Notes under the pieces: model-generated
What the model saw: only the letters and a program-made list of their open reading frames with translations
Told to the model about the DNA's origin: nothing
Database searches by the model: none
Shown here: positions 37,292 through 46,908 of the stretch, one piece after another
Numbering within the stretch: position 1 is the first letter of the stretch
How the letters are laid out: each line of letters starts with the position of its first letter
Translations under genes and position numbers: made by a program
Assembly (NCBI RefSeq): GCF_014642635.1
Contig: NZ_BMIQ01000004.1
Location: 124,001 to 188,000 of the forward strand
From: Aureimonas endophytica
GTDB lineage: Bacteria; Pseudomonadota; Alphaproteobacteria; Rhizobiales; Rhizobiaceae
DNA: 64,000 nucleotides
Direction of reading: 5' to 3'

Positions 37292-38179
37292 TTATTTCTC
37301 GGTTGCGATGAGGCCGCGCACGAACCAGCGTTGCAGCACGGCGACGACGATGAGTGGGGGCAGGACGATGATCAGGGCGCCGGCATTGGTGACGTTCCAG
37401 TCCGGCAGGCCGTTCTCGGACGGGCGCAGGATGCGCAGCGCCGTCATCGCCGTCATATAGGCGGGGTCCGTCACCATCAGGCGCGGCCAGAGATACTGGT
37501 TCCAGGTATCGGCGAAGAGGATGGTGGCGAGCGCCAGCATGTTGGTGCGCGACAGCGGCAGGAGGATGTCGACGAAGAAGCGCCAGGGGCCGGAGCCGTC
37601 CATGCGGGCCGCCTCCGCCAGCTCGTCCGGCACGGTCATGAAGAACTGGCGGAACAGGAAGGTGCCGGTGGCGGTGGCGACGAGCGGCAGCGTCAGGCCG
37701 GAATAGGTGTTGAGGAGGTTCCAGTCGAAGCTGATCTCGATGCCGGTCAGGAACTGGATCAGGAGGCGGAAGGGCTGGAAGGCGTCGGCGGCGATGTTGT
37801 AGGTCGGCACGACGCGCACTTCGAGCGGCAGCATCAGCGTCAGGAAGACCAGCCAGAAGAAGACGAGGCCCCAGCGCGAGCGGAAATAGACGATGGCGAA
37901 GGCGCTGAGCGCCGAGACGGCGATCTTGCCGCCCGTCACGAGCCCCGCCATCGCGAAGCTGTTGAGGAGCGCCGTGCCGAGCCCGGCGCGCTGCCAGGCG
38001 GCGGCGAAGTTCTGCAGCATGTCGCCGCCCGGCAGGAAGCTGAAGGGCACGGCGTTCACCTGCTGCACCGACTGCGTCGCGGCGCAGAAGACGATCCAGA
38101 AGGGCAGCAGCACCGTCGCGAGCGCGGCGAGGAGGATGCCGTAGGTGACGATATTGGCCAGCGGCGTTTTCTCGATCAT
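37292..38179 (-). CDS. ugpE: Glycerol-3-phosphate ABC transporter permease UgpE
   Basis: 295 aa MalG-type permease with six helices and the EAA loop [22 protein letters not shown]. The periplasmic [15 protein letters not shown] segment and its place between ugpA (10-base gap) and ugpC match UgpE. Confidence 0.9.
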   Translation of the reverse strand: MIEKTPLANIVTYGILLAALATVLLPFWIVFCAATQSVQQVNAVPFSFLPGGDMLQNFAAAWQRAGLGTALLNSFAMAGLVTGGKIAVSALSAFAIVYFRSRWGLVFFWLVFLTLMLPLEVRVVPTYNIAADAFQPFRLLIQFLTGIEISFDWNLLNTYSGLTLPLVATATGTFLFRQFFMTVPDELAEAARMDGSGPWRFFVDILLPLSRTNMLALATILFADTWNQYLWPRLMVTDPAYMTAMTALRILRPSENGLPDWNVTNAGALIIVLPPLIVVAVLQRWFVRGLIATEK

Positions 38180-38189
38180 GGCCGGGCCC

Positions 38190-39083
38190 TCAGCGATAGT
38201 GCACGCGCCGCTCGACGAAGCGGAACTGGACGAAGGTGAAGATCATGATGAGGCCGATGACGATGAGGCTCTGGGCGGCGGCGCCGGAATAGTCGAGCCC
38301 GTAGAAGGCCTTGGAGACGATGTTGAACACCATCACATTGGTGGCGTTGTTCGGGCCCCCCTCGGTGGTGCGGTCGACGATGCCGTAGGTGTCCTTGCCG
38401 ACGAAGCTTTCCGTCATGATGAGGACGAGGAGCAGGAACAGCGTCGGCGAGAGCAGCGGGATCTGGATGTCGATCGCCCGGCGCAGCGGGCCGGAGCCGT
38501 CCATCGCGGCGGCTTCCGTCAGCGAGCGCGGGATCGACTGCAGGCCGGCCAGCATGAAGATGAAGCAGTAGCCGACCCATTTCCAGACGAAGCAGGCGAC
38601 GATCAGGATCATCGCGTGGCCGCCATATTTCGCCGGGTTCCAGAAATCGGGATGGGCGGCGTTGACGACCGCCATCAGCCCGCGCTCCGGCGAGAGGATG
38701 AAGAGAAAGGCCGTGCCGACGGCCGGTCCCGCCAGGGCATAGGGCCAGATGTAGAAGAAGCGGAAGAGCTTCGAGCCCTTGAGCTGCCGGTCGACCGCGA
38801 GCGCCAGGACGAGGGCGATGCCGAGCGTGAGGAAGCTGGCGGAAAAGGCGAAGGTCAGGCTGACGCGAACGGAGTTCCAGTACTGGTCGTCGGCGAAGAC
38901 GGAGGTGAAGTTCTCCCAGCCGACGAAGAGGCGCTCGCCGGCGCCGCCGAAGGCGGGCTCCAGCGTGAAGGCCCAGTTCATCACCGAGACGGCGGGCCAG
39001 TAGAAGAACAGGAAGATCAGGAGGAGCTGCGGCAGGGCGGCCAGAAGAGGCACCCAGCGGCTCTTGAAGACGACGCGCTTCAT
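38190..39083 (-). CDS. ugpA: Glycerol-3-phosphate ABC transporter permease UgpA
   Basis: 297 aa MalF-type permease. The FFYWPAVSVMNWAF start helix, the EAA loop EAAAMDGSGPLRRAIDIQIPLL, and the conserved GYGIVD-like GKDTYGIVDRTTEGGPNNAT stretch support UgpA. Follows ugpB after a hairpin-bearing gap of 76 bases. Confidence 0.9.
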   Translation of the reverse strand: MKRVVFKSRWVPLLAALPQLLLIFLFFYWPAVSVMNWAFTLEPAFGGAGERLFVGWENFTSVFADDQYWNSVRVSLTFAFSASFLTLGIALVLALAVDRQLKGSKLFRFFYIWPYALAGPAVGTAFLFILSPERGLMAVVNAAHPDFWNPAKYGGHAMILIVACFVWKWVGYCFIFMLAGLQSIPRSLTEAAAMDGSGPLRRAIDIQIPLLSPTLFLLLVLIMTESFVGKDTYGIVDRTTEGGPNNATNVMVFNIVSKAFYGLDYSGAAAQSLIVIGLIMIFTFVQFRFVERRVHYR

Positions 39084-39105
39084 GGCGGAGGATCCTGAAG
39101 GAAAA

Positions 39106-39141
39106 GCGCCGCCGGACCTCGTGGCGAGGATCCGGCGGCGC
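39106..39141 (-). promoter_or_regulatory. Hairpin between ugpB and ugpA
   Basis: GCGCCGCCGGA (39106-39116) pairs perfectly with 39131-39141, and the inner CCTC/GAGG can extend the stem around one bulged A. It lies just after the ugpB stop on the minus strand with no T-run: a likely stabiliser of the binding-protein message. Confidence 0.6.
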
Positions 39142-39159
39142 GGGTCACGTCAGCGGGGC

Positions 39160-40542
39160 TCAGTCGAGCTTCTGGCCGGCATAGGTCTTCTCGAAGCGGC
39201 GCAGCAGCGCGTTCGAGCGGTCGGCGGCCTCGTCGAGGCTCTTCTGCACGTCGGCATTCTGCATGAAGATCGCCTCCAGCGCGGTCGAGACCTCCTTGCG
39301 GATCTGCGTGTAGTTGCCGAGGCGGATGCCGCGCGTGTTCTCGGAGGTCGGCGTGTAGGTCAGGCTCTGGATGGCGAGCTCGCGGCCCTTGAACTGCGGC
39401 TTGTCGTAGAAGCCGTTGGCCTTCATCGCCTCGAAGCCGGTCTTCGTCACCGGGATATAGCCGGTGACCGTCGACCACCATTCGACCATGTCGGGCTGGG
39501 CGATGAAGTTCAGGAAGGCGGCCGCGCCCTTGTATTCGGCTTCCGGCCGATCCTTCATGACCCAGAGCGAGGCGCCGCCGACGAGCGAGTTGCGGCGCTC
39601 GGTGCCGGCCATGACCGGCAGGAGCGTGACGTGCCATTCGACATCGGCCGGCAGGGTCTTGCCGACGGTCGCGTGGTCGGCGACCGAGGACATCATCATC
39701 TGGCAGGTCTGCGAGGTGAAGGCGGGCACGATGTCCATGCCGAGCTGCTTGGTCTTGACGACGAAGAGCTTGTCGTCCGTCATCTTCTTGAAGAACTTCA
39801 CCTCGTCGACGAATTTCGTCTTGTTGAACAGGACTTCGGCGTCGAGGCCCTGATAGCCGTTGGCCTTGGTGGCGAGCGGCTGGTTGTGAATGGCGGAGAA
39901 CTGCTCCATCAGCGCCCAAGGATCGAAGTTGAAGGCCAGCGGGCAGTCGAAGCCGGCCTCCTTCAGCTTCTTCGCATCCGCCGCGACATCGTCCCAGGTC
40001 TTCGGGCCTTCCACGATGCCGGCCTTCTTGAAGGCCGCGCCGTTATAATAGAAGACGGCGGTGGAGGAGTTGAAGGGGAAGGACTGCAGCTCGCCCTTCG
40101 CCGTCGCGTAGTAATTGGCGATGCCGCCGAAATAATTGTCCCAGTCGATCTTGTAGCCGTTCTCGGCCATCAGCTTCTTGGCGGGAACGAAGGCGTTCGA
40201 CAGCATCAGGTCGAGCGTGCCGGCATCGTAGATCTGGGTGATGACCGGGTGCTTCTTGGCGCGATAGGCCGCGATCGTGTTCTGAAGGTTGGTGTCGTAG
40301 CCGCCCTGGCTGGTGCAGACGACCTCGTAATCCTTCTGCGACTCGTTGAACTTCTTGCAGGCATCCTGGATGCGCTCGGCGATGTCGCCGGAATTGCCGT
40401 TCCAGAACTCGAACTTCACCTTCTCGGCGAAGGCGGGCGTCGCGCCGAGGGCGGCTGTGGCGACGGTGGCGGCGAGAATAGCGCCGAGAGCCGCACGCCC
40501 GCGCGAACGCGGCCGGGCGCCGGAAAGGAGGCTGTTCATCAT
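39160..40542 (-). CDS. ugpB: Glycerol-3-phosphate periplasmic binding protein UgpB
   Basis: 460 aa with a signal peptide (cleavage after AFAEK region, near residue 41). The mature protein is SBP_bac_1; EFWNGNSGDIAERIQ near the start, TVTGYIPVT near residue 360 and RGIRLGNYTQIRKE near 410 follow the UgpB pattern, as does the ending SNALLRRFEKTYAG. ATG 40542 (or 40539) has GAAAGG 4-9 bases upstream, better than the in-frame ATG at 40554. First gene of the operon. Confidence 0.9.
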   Translation of the reverse strand: MMNSLLSGARPRSRGRAALGAILAATVATAALGATPAFAEKVKFEFWNGNSGDIAERIQDACKKFNESQKDYEVVCTSQGGYDTNLQNTIAAYRAKKHPVITQIYDAGTLDLMLSNAFVPAKKLMAENGYKIDWDNYFGGIANYYATAKGELQSFPFNSSTAVFYYNGAAFKKAGIVEGPKTWDDVAADAKKLKEAGFDCPLAFNFDPWALMEQFSAIHNQPLATKANGYQGLDAEVLFNKTKFVDEVKFFKKMTDDKLFVVKTKQLGMDIVPAFTSQTCQMMMSSVADHATVGKTLPADVEWHVTLLPVMAGTERRNSLVGGASLWVMKDRPEAEYKGAAAFLNFIAQPDMVEWWSTVTGYIPVTKTGFEAMKANGFYDKPQFKGRELAIQSLTYTPTSENTRGIRLGNYTQIRKEVSTALEAIFMQNADVQKSLDEAADRSNALLRRFEKTYAGQKLD

Positions 40543-40990
40543 CTGACCTTTCAAAGGGTTTGGACCTCGAGGCCGCGTGGCATCTGGCGAAGGTCCGACG
40601 CGCCTTTCTTAGAGCGTGGACGATGGCGTGCGGATTTCAGGCGCACGACATTTCCACGAAGGAAAAATGACAAACAAGACCAATGGCTTAGCGGATATTG
40701 GCCGGGAGGCGTGCGAAATTCGCGTCAATCCCGCCGCTTTTCGCCCGCGCGACGGCGCCGGAATCCTCCGCCCTGCCGTGGCGGCAGTCCGCCCATGGCA
40801 ACGCGCGGCTAAACGATCTTTCCGACGCTCTTGCGCGGCAAAGCCGCCGGCATGGCTTGCGCCCGGCCTTGTCTGGACCAGTTCTAACCGCACGAACTCG
40901 TGAAGCCGTCGGGAGCGGGGATGGGCGTCCTTCGTCGCAGCTTGAATATCCTGTCGCGGCGGGCCGCGCCCGGCCGCTGATCGTCTTCCC
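40543..40990. other. Gene-free region between divergent ugpB and actA
   Basis: About 450 bases that should contain the promoters of two large divergent operons. I see no convincing gene and no strong palindrome. A single TGTCAT-type half site (ATGACA, 40667-40672) recalls half a PHO box but the second half at the required distance is missing. Reading frames here are Arg/Ala-rich and lack family features. Confidence 0.5.
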
Positions 40991-41647
40991 GTGCCGCAGA
41001 TCTTCCAGCCGGGAGCGACGACCTATGCGCGAATGCTGCTTGCCGCTTTGGCGCTCGGCCCCCTCGCGCTCGTCCTTCTCGCCTATCTCCTCATGGGATC
41101 GCCCTACGTGACCGGCCAGGATGTGACGCTCGACCAGCTGCCGCCCTTCAGCCACGCCCATCACGTGCGCCAGCTCGGCATCGGCTGCGCCATGTGCCAT
41201 TCCCAGGTGGAGGAAACGGCCTTCGCCGGCATGCCGACGACGAATGTCTGCATGAGCTGCCATTCGCAGATCTGGACCAATGCGGCGATGCTCGCCCCGG
41301 TGCGCGAAAGCCTCGCCGAGAACCGGCCGCTGCAATGGCACCGCGTCAACAACCTGCCGGACTATGTCTATTTCAATCACGCGGTCCATGTGCAGAACGG
41401 CGTCGGCTGCTCCTCCTGCCATGGCGACGTCACCGCGATGCCGCTGATCCGCCAGGCGGCGCCGCTGACCATGGGCTGGTGCCTCGACTGCCATAAGGCG
41501 CCGGAACGGCAGCTCCGGCCGCAGGCGGCGATCTACGATTTCAAATGGCAGCCGCCGCCGGACCAGGCGGCGCGCGGCGCGGCGCTCGTCGCCGCCCATG
41601 GCATCGATAAGGCGCATCTCCTCGACTGCACGGTCTGCCACCGATGA
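40991..41647 (+). CDS. actA: Alternative Complex III penta-heme cytochrome c subunit ActA
   Basis: 218 aa. One N-terminal membrane helix (about residues 14-35) anchors a periplasmic domain with five CxxCH heme sites: CAMCH, CMSCH, CSSCH, CLDCH and CTVCH. This number and size match ActA. It takes electrons from the iron-sulfur subunit ActB and passes them toward a cytochrome or oxidase. Start GTG at 40991 has no strong ribosome binding site. First gene of a 12-gene overlapping run; overlaps actB by 4 bases. Confidence 0.88.
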   Translation: MPQIFQPGATTYARMLLAALALGPLALVLLAYLLMGSPYVTGQDVTLDQLPPFSHAHHVRQLGIGCAMCHSQVEETAFAGMPTTNVCMSCHSQIWTNAAMLAPVRESLAENRPLQWHRVNNLPDYVYFNHAVHVQNGVGCSSCHGDVTAMPLIRQAAPLTMGWCLDCHKAPERQLRPQAAIYDFKWQPPPDQAARGAALVAAHGIDKAHLLDCTVCHR

Positions 41648-44523
41648 GCGCGCCGTCCGACCCGCTCGCCGCCGCGCTCGCCGGTCTCGCCGGGGCGCCG
41701 CTGCGCCGACGCGACGCCCTGCGGCTGCTGGCGCTCGGGCTGACGGCGGGCGTTGCCGGCTGCAAGCCGGCCGAGGACATCGTGCCGCTCGTCGCCAATC
41801 CCGCCGGCCGGGCCGCCGGCAGCCCGCTGTTCTTCGCGACCTCGCTGCCGCTCGCCGGCTACGGGCGGGGCGTTCTCGCCACCTCGCTCGACGGCCGGCC
41901 GATCAAGATCGCCGGCAATGGCGCGCATCCCGCCAGCCTCGGCGGCACGGATGTCTTCGCCGAAGCCGATATTCTCGGCCTCTACGATCCCGACCGCTCG
42001 CAGACCTTGCTGAAGGACGGGGCGATCCGCGATTGGGAAGCGCTGGTCGGCGAGCTGCGCCCGCGCCGGGCGCGGCTGGCCGAGCGCGGCGGCGAGGGCT
42101 TGGCGCTGCTCACCGGCCGCGTCACCTCGCCGACGCTCCTGCGCCAGATCGCGGCGCTGCGGGCCGGCCCCTATCCGAAGCTGCGCCATTATCGCCACGA
42201 GCCGGTCGGCGACGACGCGGCGCGGGCCGGCGCGCGCTTCGCCTTCGGCCGGGTGCTGGACACCCTGCCGCATCTCGATCGCGCCGCGACGATCCTCTGT
42301 CTCGGCGCCGATCCGCTCGGGCCGGGGCCGGGCCAGATCCGCAACGCCAAGGGCTTTCGCGCCCGCCGCACGGTGCGGGGCGAGGCCAGCGGCATGGCGC
42401 GGCTCTATGTCGTGGAAAGCCGGCCGAGCCTCACCGGCCGCATGGCCGACCATCGGCTGGCCCTCGCCCCCGGCGAGCTCGCCGGCTTCGCCTTCGCGCT
42501 CGCCGAGCGGCTGGGCGAAGGCGCGGGTTCCACGCCCGGTCCGCACGAGGGCTTTCTCGCGGGCCTCGCCGCCGATCTCCAGGCGGCCGGGCGGGAAGCG
42601 CTCGTTCTCGTCGGCGACGGCCAGCCGCCGGAGCTCCACGCCCTCGGCCATTGGCTGAACCATCGGCTGGGCGGCTTCGGGACGGCGCTCGACCTGATCG
42701 AGCCGGTCGATCCCGTCCCGGAGGATCACGGGGAAAGCCTGGCGGCGCTCGGCGCCGAACTCGATGCCGGCCGGGTCGACACGCTTCTCGTGCTGGGCGC
42801 CAATCCCGCCTATGACGCGCCGCGCGACCAGGATTTCGGTCCCCGCCTGCGCCGCGCCGGCCTCGCCCTCCATCTCGGTCTCTATCGCGACGAGACGGCC
42901 TATGCCTGCCATTGGCACGTGCCGGAAAGCCATCCTCTGGAGGCCTGGGGCGACCTGCGCGCCGTCGACGGCACGGCCGGCATCGTCCAGCCGCTGATCC
43001 GGCCGCTTCACGCTTCGAAGACGGCGGCGGAACTCCTCGCGGCGCTCGGCGGCGATGCGGCGCCCGAGCCCCGCGCGCTCGTGCGGGACACCTGGGCGGC
43101 GGGCCGCCCGGCGGAAGGCTTCGAGGACTGGTGGCGCGCCGTGCTCGAAGCGGGCAGCGTGCCGGACAGCGCGGCTCCGCCCGTCGCGCCGCCGCGCCCG
43201 CCGCCCATGCCGCCGCGCCCGCCCGCCACGCCGGACAGCGGGCTGGTGCTGCTCTTCGAGCCCGATCCGACGATCTTCGACGGGCGCTATGCCAACAATG
43301 CCTGGCTGCAGGAATGCCCGAAGCCGGTGACGCACGAGGTCTGGGGCAATGTCCTGCGCCTCGCGCCCGCCGACGCGGCGCGGCTCGGCCTCGCCTCGGA
43401 GGATGCGGTGCGGATCGAGGCCGGCGGCGCCAGCCTCGACGCGCCGGTTCTCGTCGATGGCGGCATGGCGCCGGGCGTGGCCGCGCTCTCGCTTGGCTAT
43501 GGCCGCGACCGGGCGGGCGCGATCGGCGTCGGGCTCGGCGTCGATGCCTATCGTCTGCGCCGTTCCGATGCGCTCTGGCAGCTCGCCGGCGCGCGGCTGA
43601 CGCGGCTCGGCCGGGGCGAGCCGATTCCGCGCACGCAGTTCGACCTTTCCGAGGAGGGCCGCGATCTCGCGCCCCGCATGCCGCTCGCCGAGCGGCGCGC
43701 CGGCAAGCGGCTGCGGGAGAAGGCGGAGCCGCCGAGCTTCTACGGCCCGCAATCCTACGAGGCGCCCGATCGAAGCGGAGGCGAGCGCGCCGCCTGGGCG
43801 ATGGTGATCGACACGACGCTCTGCATCGGCTGCAATGCCTGCGTGATCGCCTGCCAGTCGGAAAACAACGTGCCGGTGGTCGGGCCGGACGAGATCCGCG
43901 CCGGGCGCATGATGCACTGGCTGCGCATCGACGCCTACGAGGCGCCGGGCGAGCCCGGCCGCGCCACCTTCCAGCCGGTGCCCTGCATGCATTGCGAGAA
44001 GGCGCCCTGCGAGCCGGTCTGCCCGGTCGGCGCCTCGGTCCACGATCACGAAGGGCTGAACGGCCAGGTCTATAACCGCTGCGTCGGCACGCGCTTCTGC
44101 CAGGCGAACTGCCCCTACAAGGTGCGGCGCTTCAACTTCTTCGGCTATGCCAACGGCCAGGAATACGCCAATCTCGGCGAGCCGCCGCTCCAGGCGCTGC
44201 TCAATCCCGACGTCACCGTGCGCGGGCGGGGCGTCATGGAGAAATGCACCTATTGCGTCCAGCGCATCGCCGGCGCGCGCCAGACGGCGGAAGCGGAAGG
44301 CCGCGACCTCCGCGAGGGCGAGGTGGTGACGGCCTGCGCCAGCGCCTGCCCGACCGAGGCGATCCGCTTCGGCGACCTCGCCTCGGCAAAGTCGGAGGTG
44401 CGGGCGCTGCGTGAGGAGCCGCAGCATTACGCGCTCCTCGAAGAGGTCGGCACGAGGCCCCGCACCACCTATCTCGCCCGGCTCCTCAACCCCAATCCCG
44501 CGCTGGAAGGGGAGGGGACATGA
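41644..44523 (+). CDS. actB: Alternative Complex III molybdopterin-like / iron-sulfur subunit ActB
   Basis: 959 aa. The N-terminal part resembles a molybdopterin oxidoreductase fold but without a cluster-binding start; a lipoprotein/Tat-like segment LRRRDALRLLALGLTAGVAGC appears in pieces at about residues 19-40. The C-terminal ferredoxin-like part (residues 727-900) carries Cys groups CIGCNACVIACQ, CMHCEKAPCEPVCPVG, CVGTRFCQANCP and CTYC...CASACP, enough for three [4Fe-4S] and one [3Fe-4S] cluster. It links quinol oxidation to ActA. Starts inside the actA stop. Confidence 0.9.
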   Translation: MSAPSDPLAAALAGLAGAPLRRRDALRLLALGLTAGVAGCKPAEDIVPLVANPAGRAAGSPLFFATSLPLAGYGRGVLATSLDGRPIKIAGNGAHPASLGGTDVFAEADILGLYDPDRSQTLLKDGAIRDWEALVGELRPRRARLAERGGEGLALLTGRVTSPTLLRQIAALRAGPYPKLRHYRHEPVGDDAARAGARFAFGRVLDTLPHLDRAATILCLGADPLGPGPGQIRNAKGFRARRTVRGEASGMARLYVVESRPSLTGRMADHRLALAPGELAGFAFALAERLGEGAGSTPGPHEGFLAGLAADLQAAGREALVLVGDGQPPELHALGHWLNHRLGGFGTALDLIEPVDPVPEDHGESLAALGAELDAGRVDTLLVLGANPAYDAPRDQDFGPRLRRAGLALHLGLYRDETAYACHWHVPESHPLEAWGDLRAVDGTAGIVQPLIRPLHASKTAAELLAALGGDAAPEPRALVRDTWAAGRPAEGFEDWWRAVLEAGSVPDSAAPPVAPPRPPPMPPRPPATPDSGLVLLFEPDPTIFDGRYANNAWLQECPKPVTHEVWGNVLRLAPADAARLGLASEDAVRIEAGGASLDAPVLVDGGMAPGVAALSLGYGRDRAGAIGVGLGVDAYRLRRSDALWQLAGARLTRLGRGEPIPRTQFDLSEEGRDLAPRMPLAERRAGKRLREKAEPPSFYGPQSYEAPDRSGGERAAWAMVIDTTLCIGCNACVIACQSENNVPVVGPDEIRAGRMMHWLRIDAYEAPGEPGRATFQPVPCMHCEKAPCEPVCPVGASVHDHEGLNGQVYNRCVGTRFCQANCPYKVRRFNFFGYANGQEYANLGEPPLQALLNPDVTVRGRGVMEKCTYCVQRIAGARQTAEAEGRDLREGEVVTACASACPTEAIRFGDLASAKSEVRALREEPQHYALLEEVGTRPRTTYLARLLNPNPALEGEGT

Positions 44524-45860
44524 GCGAGGCGGTGCTGCTTGCGCCCGACCGGTCCTATGCGGCCGTCACCGAGCGGATCGCCGATCCGGTTCTGACCCGT
44601 CCGGTGCCGCGCGGCTGGTGGATCGCCTTCGGCCTCGGCGCGCTTCTCACCCTGCTCCTCCTCGGCGTGCTCGGCTGGCTGTTCTTCGAGGGCATCGGCA
44701 TCTTCGGCAACAACACCGTCGTCGTCTGGGGCTTTCCGATTGCCAACTACGTCTGGTGGATCGGCATCGGCAATGCCGGCACCCTGATCTCCTGCATGCT
44801 GCTCCTGACGCGGCAGCGCTGGCGCTCCTCGATCAATCGCTTCGCCGAGGCGATGACGCTAATCGCCGCCGCCATCGCCGGCCTGTTCCCGATCCTCCAT
44901 CTCGGGCGGCCTTTCTACGCCTATTGGCTGATGCCTTACCCGAATACGATGGGCGCCTGGCCGCAATGGAAGAGCCCGCTCGTCTGGGATTTCTTCGCTA
45001 TCGCGAGCTACCTGATCTTCTCCCTTCTGTTCTGGTATACCGGGGCGATCCCCGATTTCGCCACGCTGCGCGACCGGGCGCGGACGCGGCGCGCCCAGGT
45101 CTGCTACGGCGTCCTGGCGCTCGGCTGGCGCGGTTCGGCCCGGCATTGGCAGCGCTACGAGGCCTTCTATCGCACGATGGCGGCGCTCGGCGTGCCGCTC
45201 GTCGTCTCGGTGCATAGCGTCGTCGGCCTCGATTTCGCCGCCGGGCCGATGCCCGGCTGGCAGGAGACGATCTTTCCGCCCTATTTCGTCGTCGGCGCGA
45301 TGTTCTCGGGCTTCGCCATGGTCGTGCTCCTCGCCGTCGCCGTGCGCGCCTATCTCGGCGATACCGGCCTCGTCACGCTCGCCCATTTCGACGCCATGGC
45401 GAAGATCCTCCTCGCCGGCTCGCTGGTGATGACGCTCTCCTATGCCACGGAAAGCTTCGAGGCCCTGCTGACCGGCGACGAGGCCGACCGGACGCTCGTC
45501 GCCTTCCAATATGGCGGCGCCTATGCGCCGCTCTACTGGCTGCAACTCGCCTGCAACTGCATCGTGCCGCAGCTCTTCTGGTGGCCGCGCGCCCGGCGCG
45601 CGGTGCCGGCGCTCGTGTTCGTCGCGCTCGCCGTCAATCTCGGCATGTATCTCGAGCGCATCCTTCTCATCATCAACACCCTGTCGCGCAGCCATCTGCC
45701 GGCGATGTGGCGCCTCTACGCGCCGACGCTCTGGGACGGGCTGCTGCTTGCCGGCTCGCTCGGCTTCTTCCTGTTCCTCTTCTGCCTGTTCCTGCGCTTC
45801 GTGCCGGCGGTCTCGATGCACGAGGTGCGCCAGCTCGTGCCGGAGGGGGAGGGACGATGA
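44520..45860 (+). CDS. actC: Alternative Complex III quinol-oxidising membrane subunit ActC (NrfD-like)
   Basis: 446 aa polysulfide-reductase/NrfD-family protein with about ten membrane helices. WGFPIANYVWWIGIGNAGTLIS near residue 65 is the family quinone-site region, and HSVVGLDFAAGPMPGWQETIFPPYFVVGA follows near 225 in shorter recognisable pieces. It oxidises quinol next to ActB. ATGA overlaps on both ends. Confidence 0.9.
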   Translation: MSEAVLLAPDRSYAAVTERIADPVLTRPVPRGWWIAFGLGALLTLLLLGVLGWLFFEGIGIFGNNTVVVWGFPIANYVWWIGIGNAGTLISCMLLLTRQRWRSSINRFAEAMTLIAAAIAGLFPILHLGRPFYAYWLMPYPNTMGAWPQWKSPLVWDFFAIASYLIFSLLFWYTGAIPDFATLRDRARTRRAQVCYGVLALGWRGSARHWQRYEAFYRTMAALGVPLVVSVHSVVGLDFAAGPMPGWQETIFPPYFVVGAMFSGFAMVVLLAVAVRAYLGDTGLVTLAHFDAMAKILLAGSLVMTLSYATESFEALLTGDEADRTLVAFQYGGAYAPLYWLQLACNCIVPQLFWWPRARRAVPALVFVALAVNLGMYLERILLIINTLSRSHLPAMWRLYAPTLWDGLLLAGSLGFFLFLFCLFLRFVPAVSMHEVRQLVPEGEGR

Positions 45861-46387
45861 GTGCGCCTCGGCTCCTCGCCGAATTCGCCGGCCCGCGACA
45901 GATCCTGCTCGCGGCGCGCCAGGTGCGGCAGGCGACGGGCTTTTTCGTGCGCGACGCCTATACGCCCTTCGCCGTCGAGGGGCTGGCGGGCGAGATCGAG
46001 GGCCTGCGCCCGACCCGGCTGAGATTGGCGCTTCTTCTCGGCGGGCTCGCGGGCGGCCTTGCCGCGCTTCTCCTGCAATGGCTCTCGGTGACGCAGGTGC
46101 TGCCGATGCCGGCCGGCGGCCGGGCGCTCGCCAGCTGGCCCGACTTCTTCTTCGCGATCTTCGAGATGACGATCCTCGGCGCCGGGTCGAGCGGCTTCGT
46201 CGCGCTGCTCGTCGGCTGCGGGCTGCCGCGCCTCCACCATCCGATCTTCGACCTGCCGGGCTTCGAGCGGGCGACGCAGGACCGCTTCTTCCTGGAAGTC
46301 GAGACTGGAGACGCGGCGGAGGCCGGGCGGGCCCGCGCCTATCTGAAGGGGCTCGGCGCCCTGTCGGTGGCGGAGCTGCCGCGATGA
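45857..46387 (+). CDS. actD: Alternative Complex III subunit ActD (DUF3341)
   Basis: 176 aa with an N-terminal cytosolic alpha/beta part (FVRDAYTPFAVEGL) and two membrane helices (about 60-80 and 97-120), the usual ActD form. It is a structural membrane subunit of ACIII. The start at 45857 inside the actC stop is preferred to a longer reading that begins within actC. Confidence 0.85.
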   Translation: MSAPRLLAEFAGPRQILLAARQVRQATGFFVRDAYTPFAVEGLAGEIEGLRPTRLRLALLLGGLAGGLAALLLQWLSVTQVLPMPAGGRALASWPDFFFAIFEMTILGAGSSGFVALLVGCGLPRLHHPIFDLPGFERATQDRFFLEVETGDAAEAGRARAYLKGLGALSVAELPR

Positions 46388-46908
46388 ACCGCCAGATTCC
46401 CGCCCTGCTCCTCGCCCTGCTCCTCGCCGGCTGTTCCGGCCAGGAAATGGCGGACCAGCCCTCGCTGAAGACCGATGAGGCGAGCGATCTCTGGGGCAGC
46501 GCCAGTGCCGCCCGGCCTTTGCCGGAGGGCGTCGTGGCGCGCGGCGACGGCGCGCGGCGGGCGCTTCTCGCCACCCCGCCGCCGGTGACGGCCGAGCTGA
46601 TGGGGCGCGGCCGCCGGCTCTTCGGCGAGGTCTGCGCCCCCTGCCACGGGCTGGCCGGTGACGGCGACGGCATCGTCGTCCAGCGCGGCTTCTCGCCGCC
46701 GCCCTCCTATCACACCGATCGGCTGCGGGCCGCCGAGGCGGCGCATTTCGTCGACGTGATCGGCAACGGCTATGGCGCGATGTATGCCTATGGCGACCGC
46801 GTCGCGCCCCGGGACCGCTGGGCCATCGCCGCCTATATCCGCGCCCTGCAGCTTGCCCGGCATGCCTCGGCCGGCGACGCGCCGGACGCGGCGAGCGAGG
46901 CCCGATGA
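46384..46908 (+). CDS. actE: Alternative Complex III mono-heme lipoprotein cytochrome ActE
   Basis: 174 aa. The signal ends in a lipobox (LLLAGC), so Cys18 should be lipidated. One heme site CAPCH lies near residue 83, and the axial methionine is probably in YGAMYAYGDRV. It carries electrons at the periplasmic face. Overlaps neighbours by 4 bases each side. Confidence 0.88.
   Translation: MNRQIPALLLALLLAGCSGQEMADQPSLKTDEASDLWGSASAARPLPEGVVARGDGARRALLATPPPVTAELMGRGRRLFGEVCAPCHGLAGDGDGIVVQRGFSPPPSYHTDRLRAAEAAHFVDVIGNGYGAMYAYGDRVAPRDRWAIAAYIRALQLARHASAGDAPDAASEAR

Noticed and set aside
40667-40672. A PHO-box-like half site (ATGACA) upstream of ugpB
   Set aside because: ugp operons are often PhoB-controlled, but the second half at 11-base spacing is absent, so the match is too weak to annotate.
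40616-40903. A 95-codon plus-strand frame in the ugpB-actA gap
   Set aside because: No ribosome binding site, Arg-rich second half and no family likeness; more likely promoter and leader DNA.
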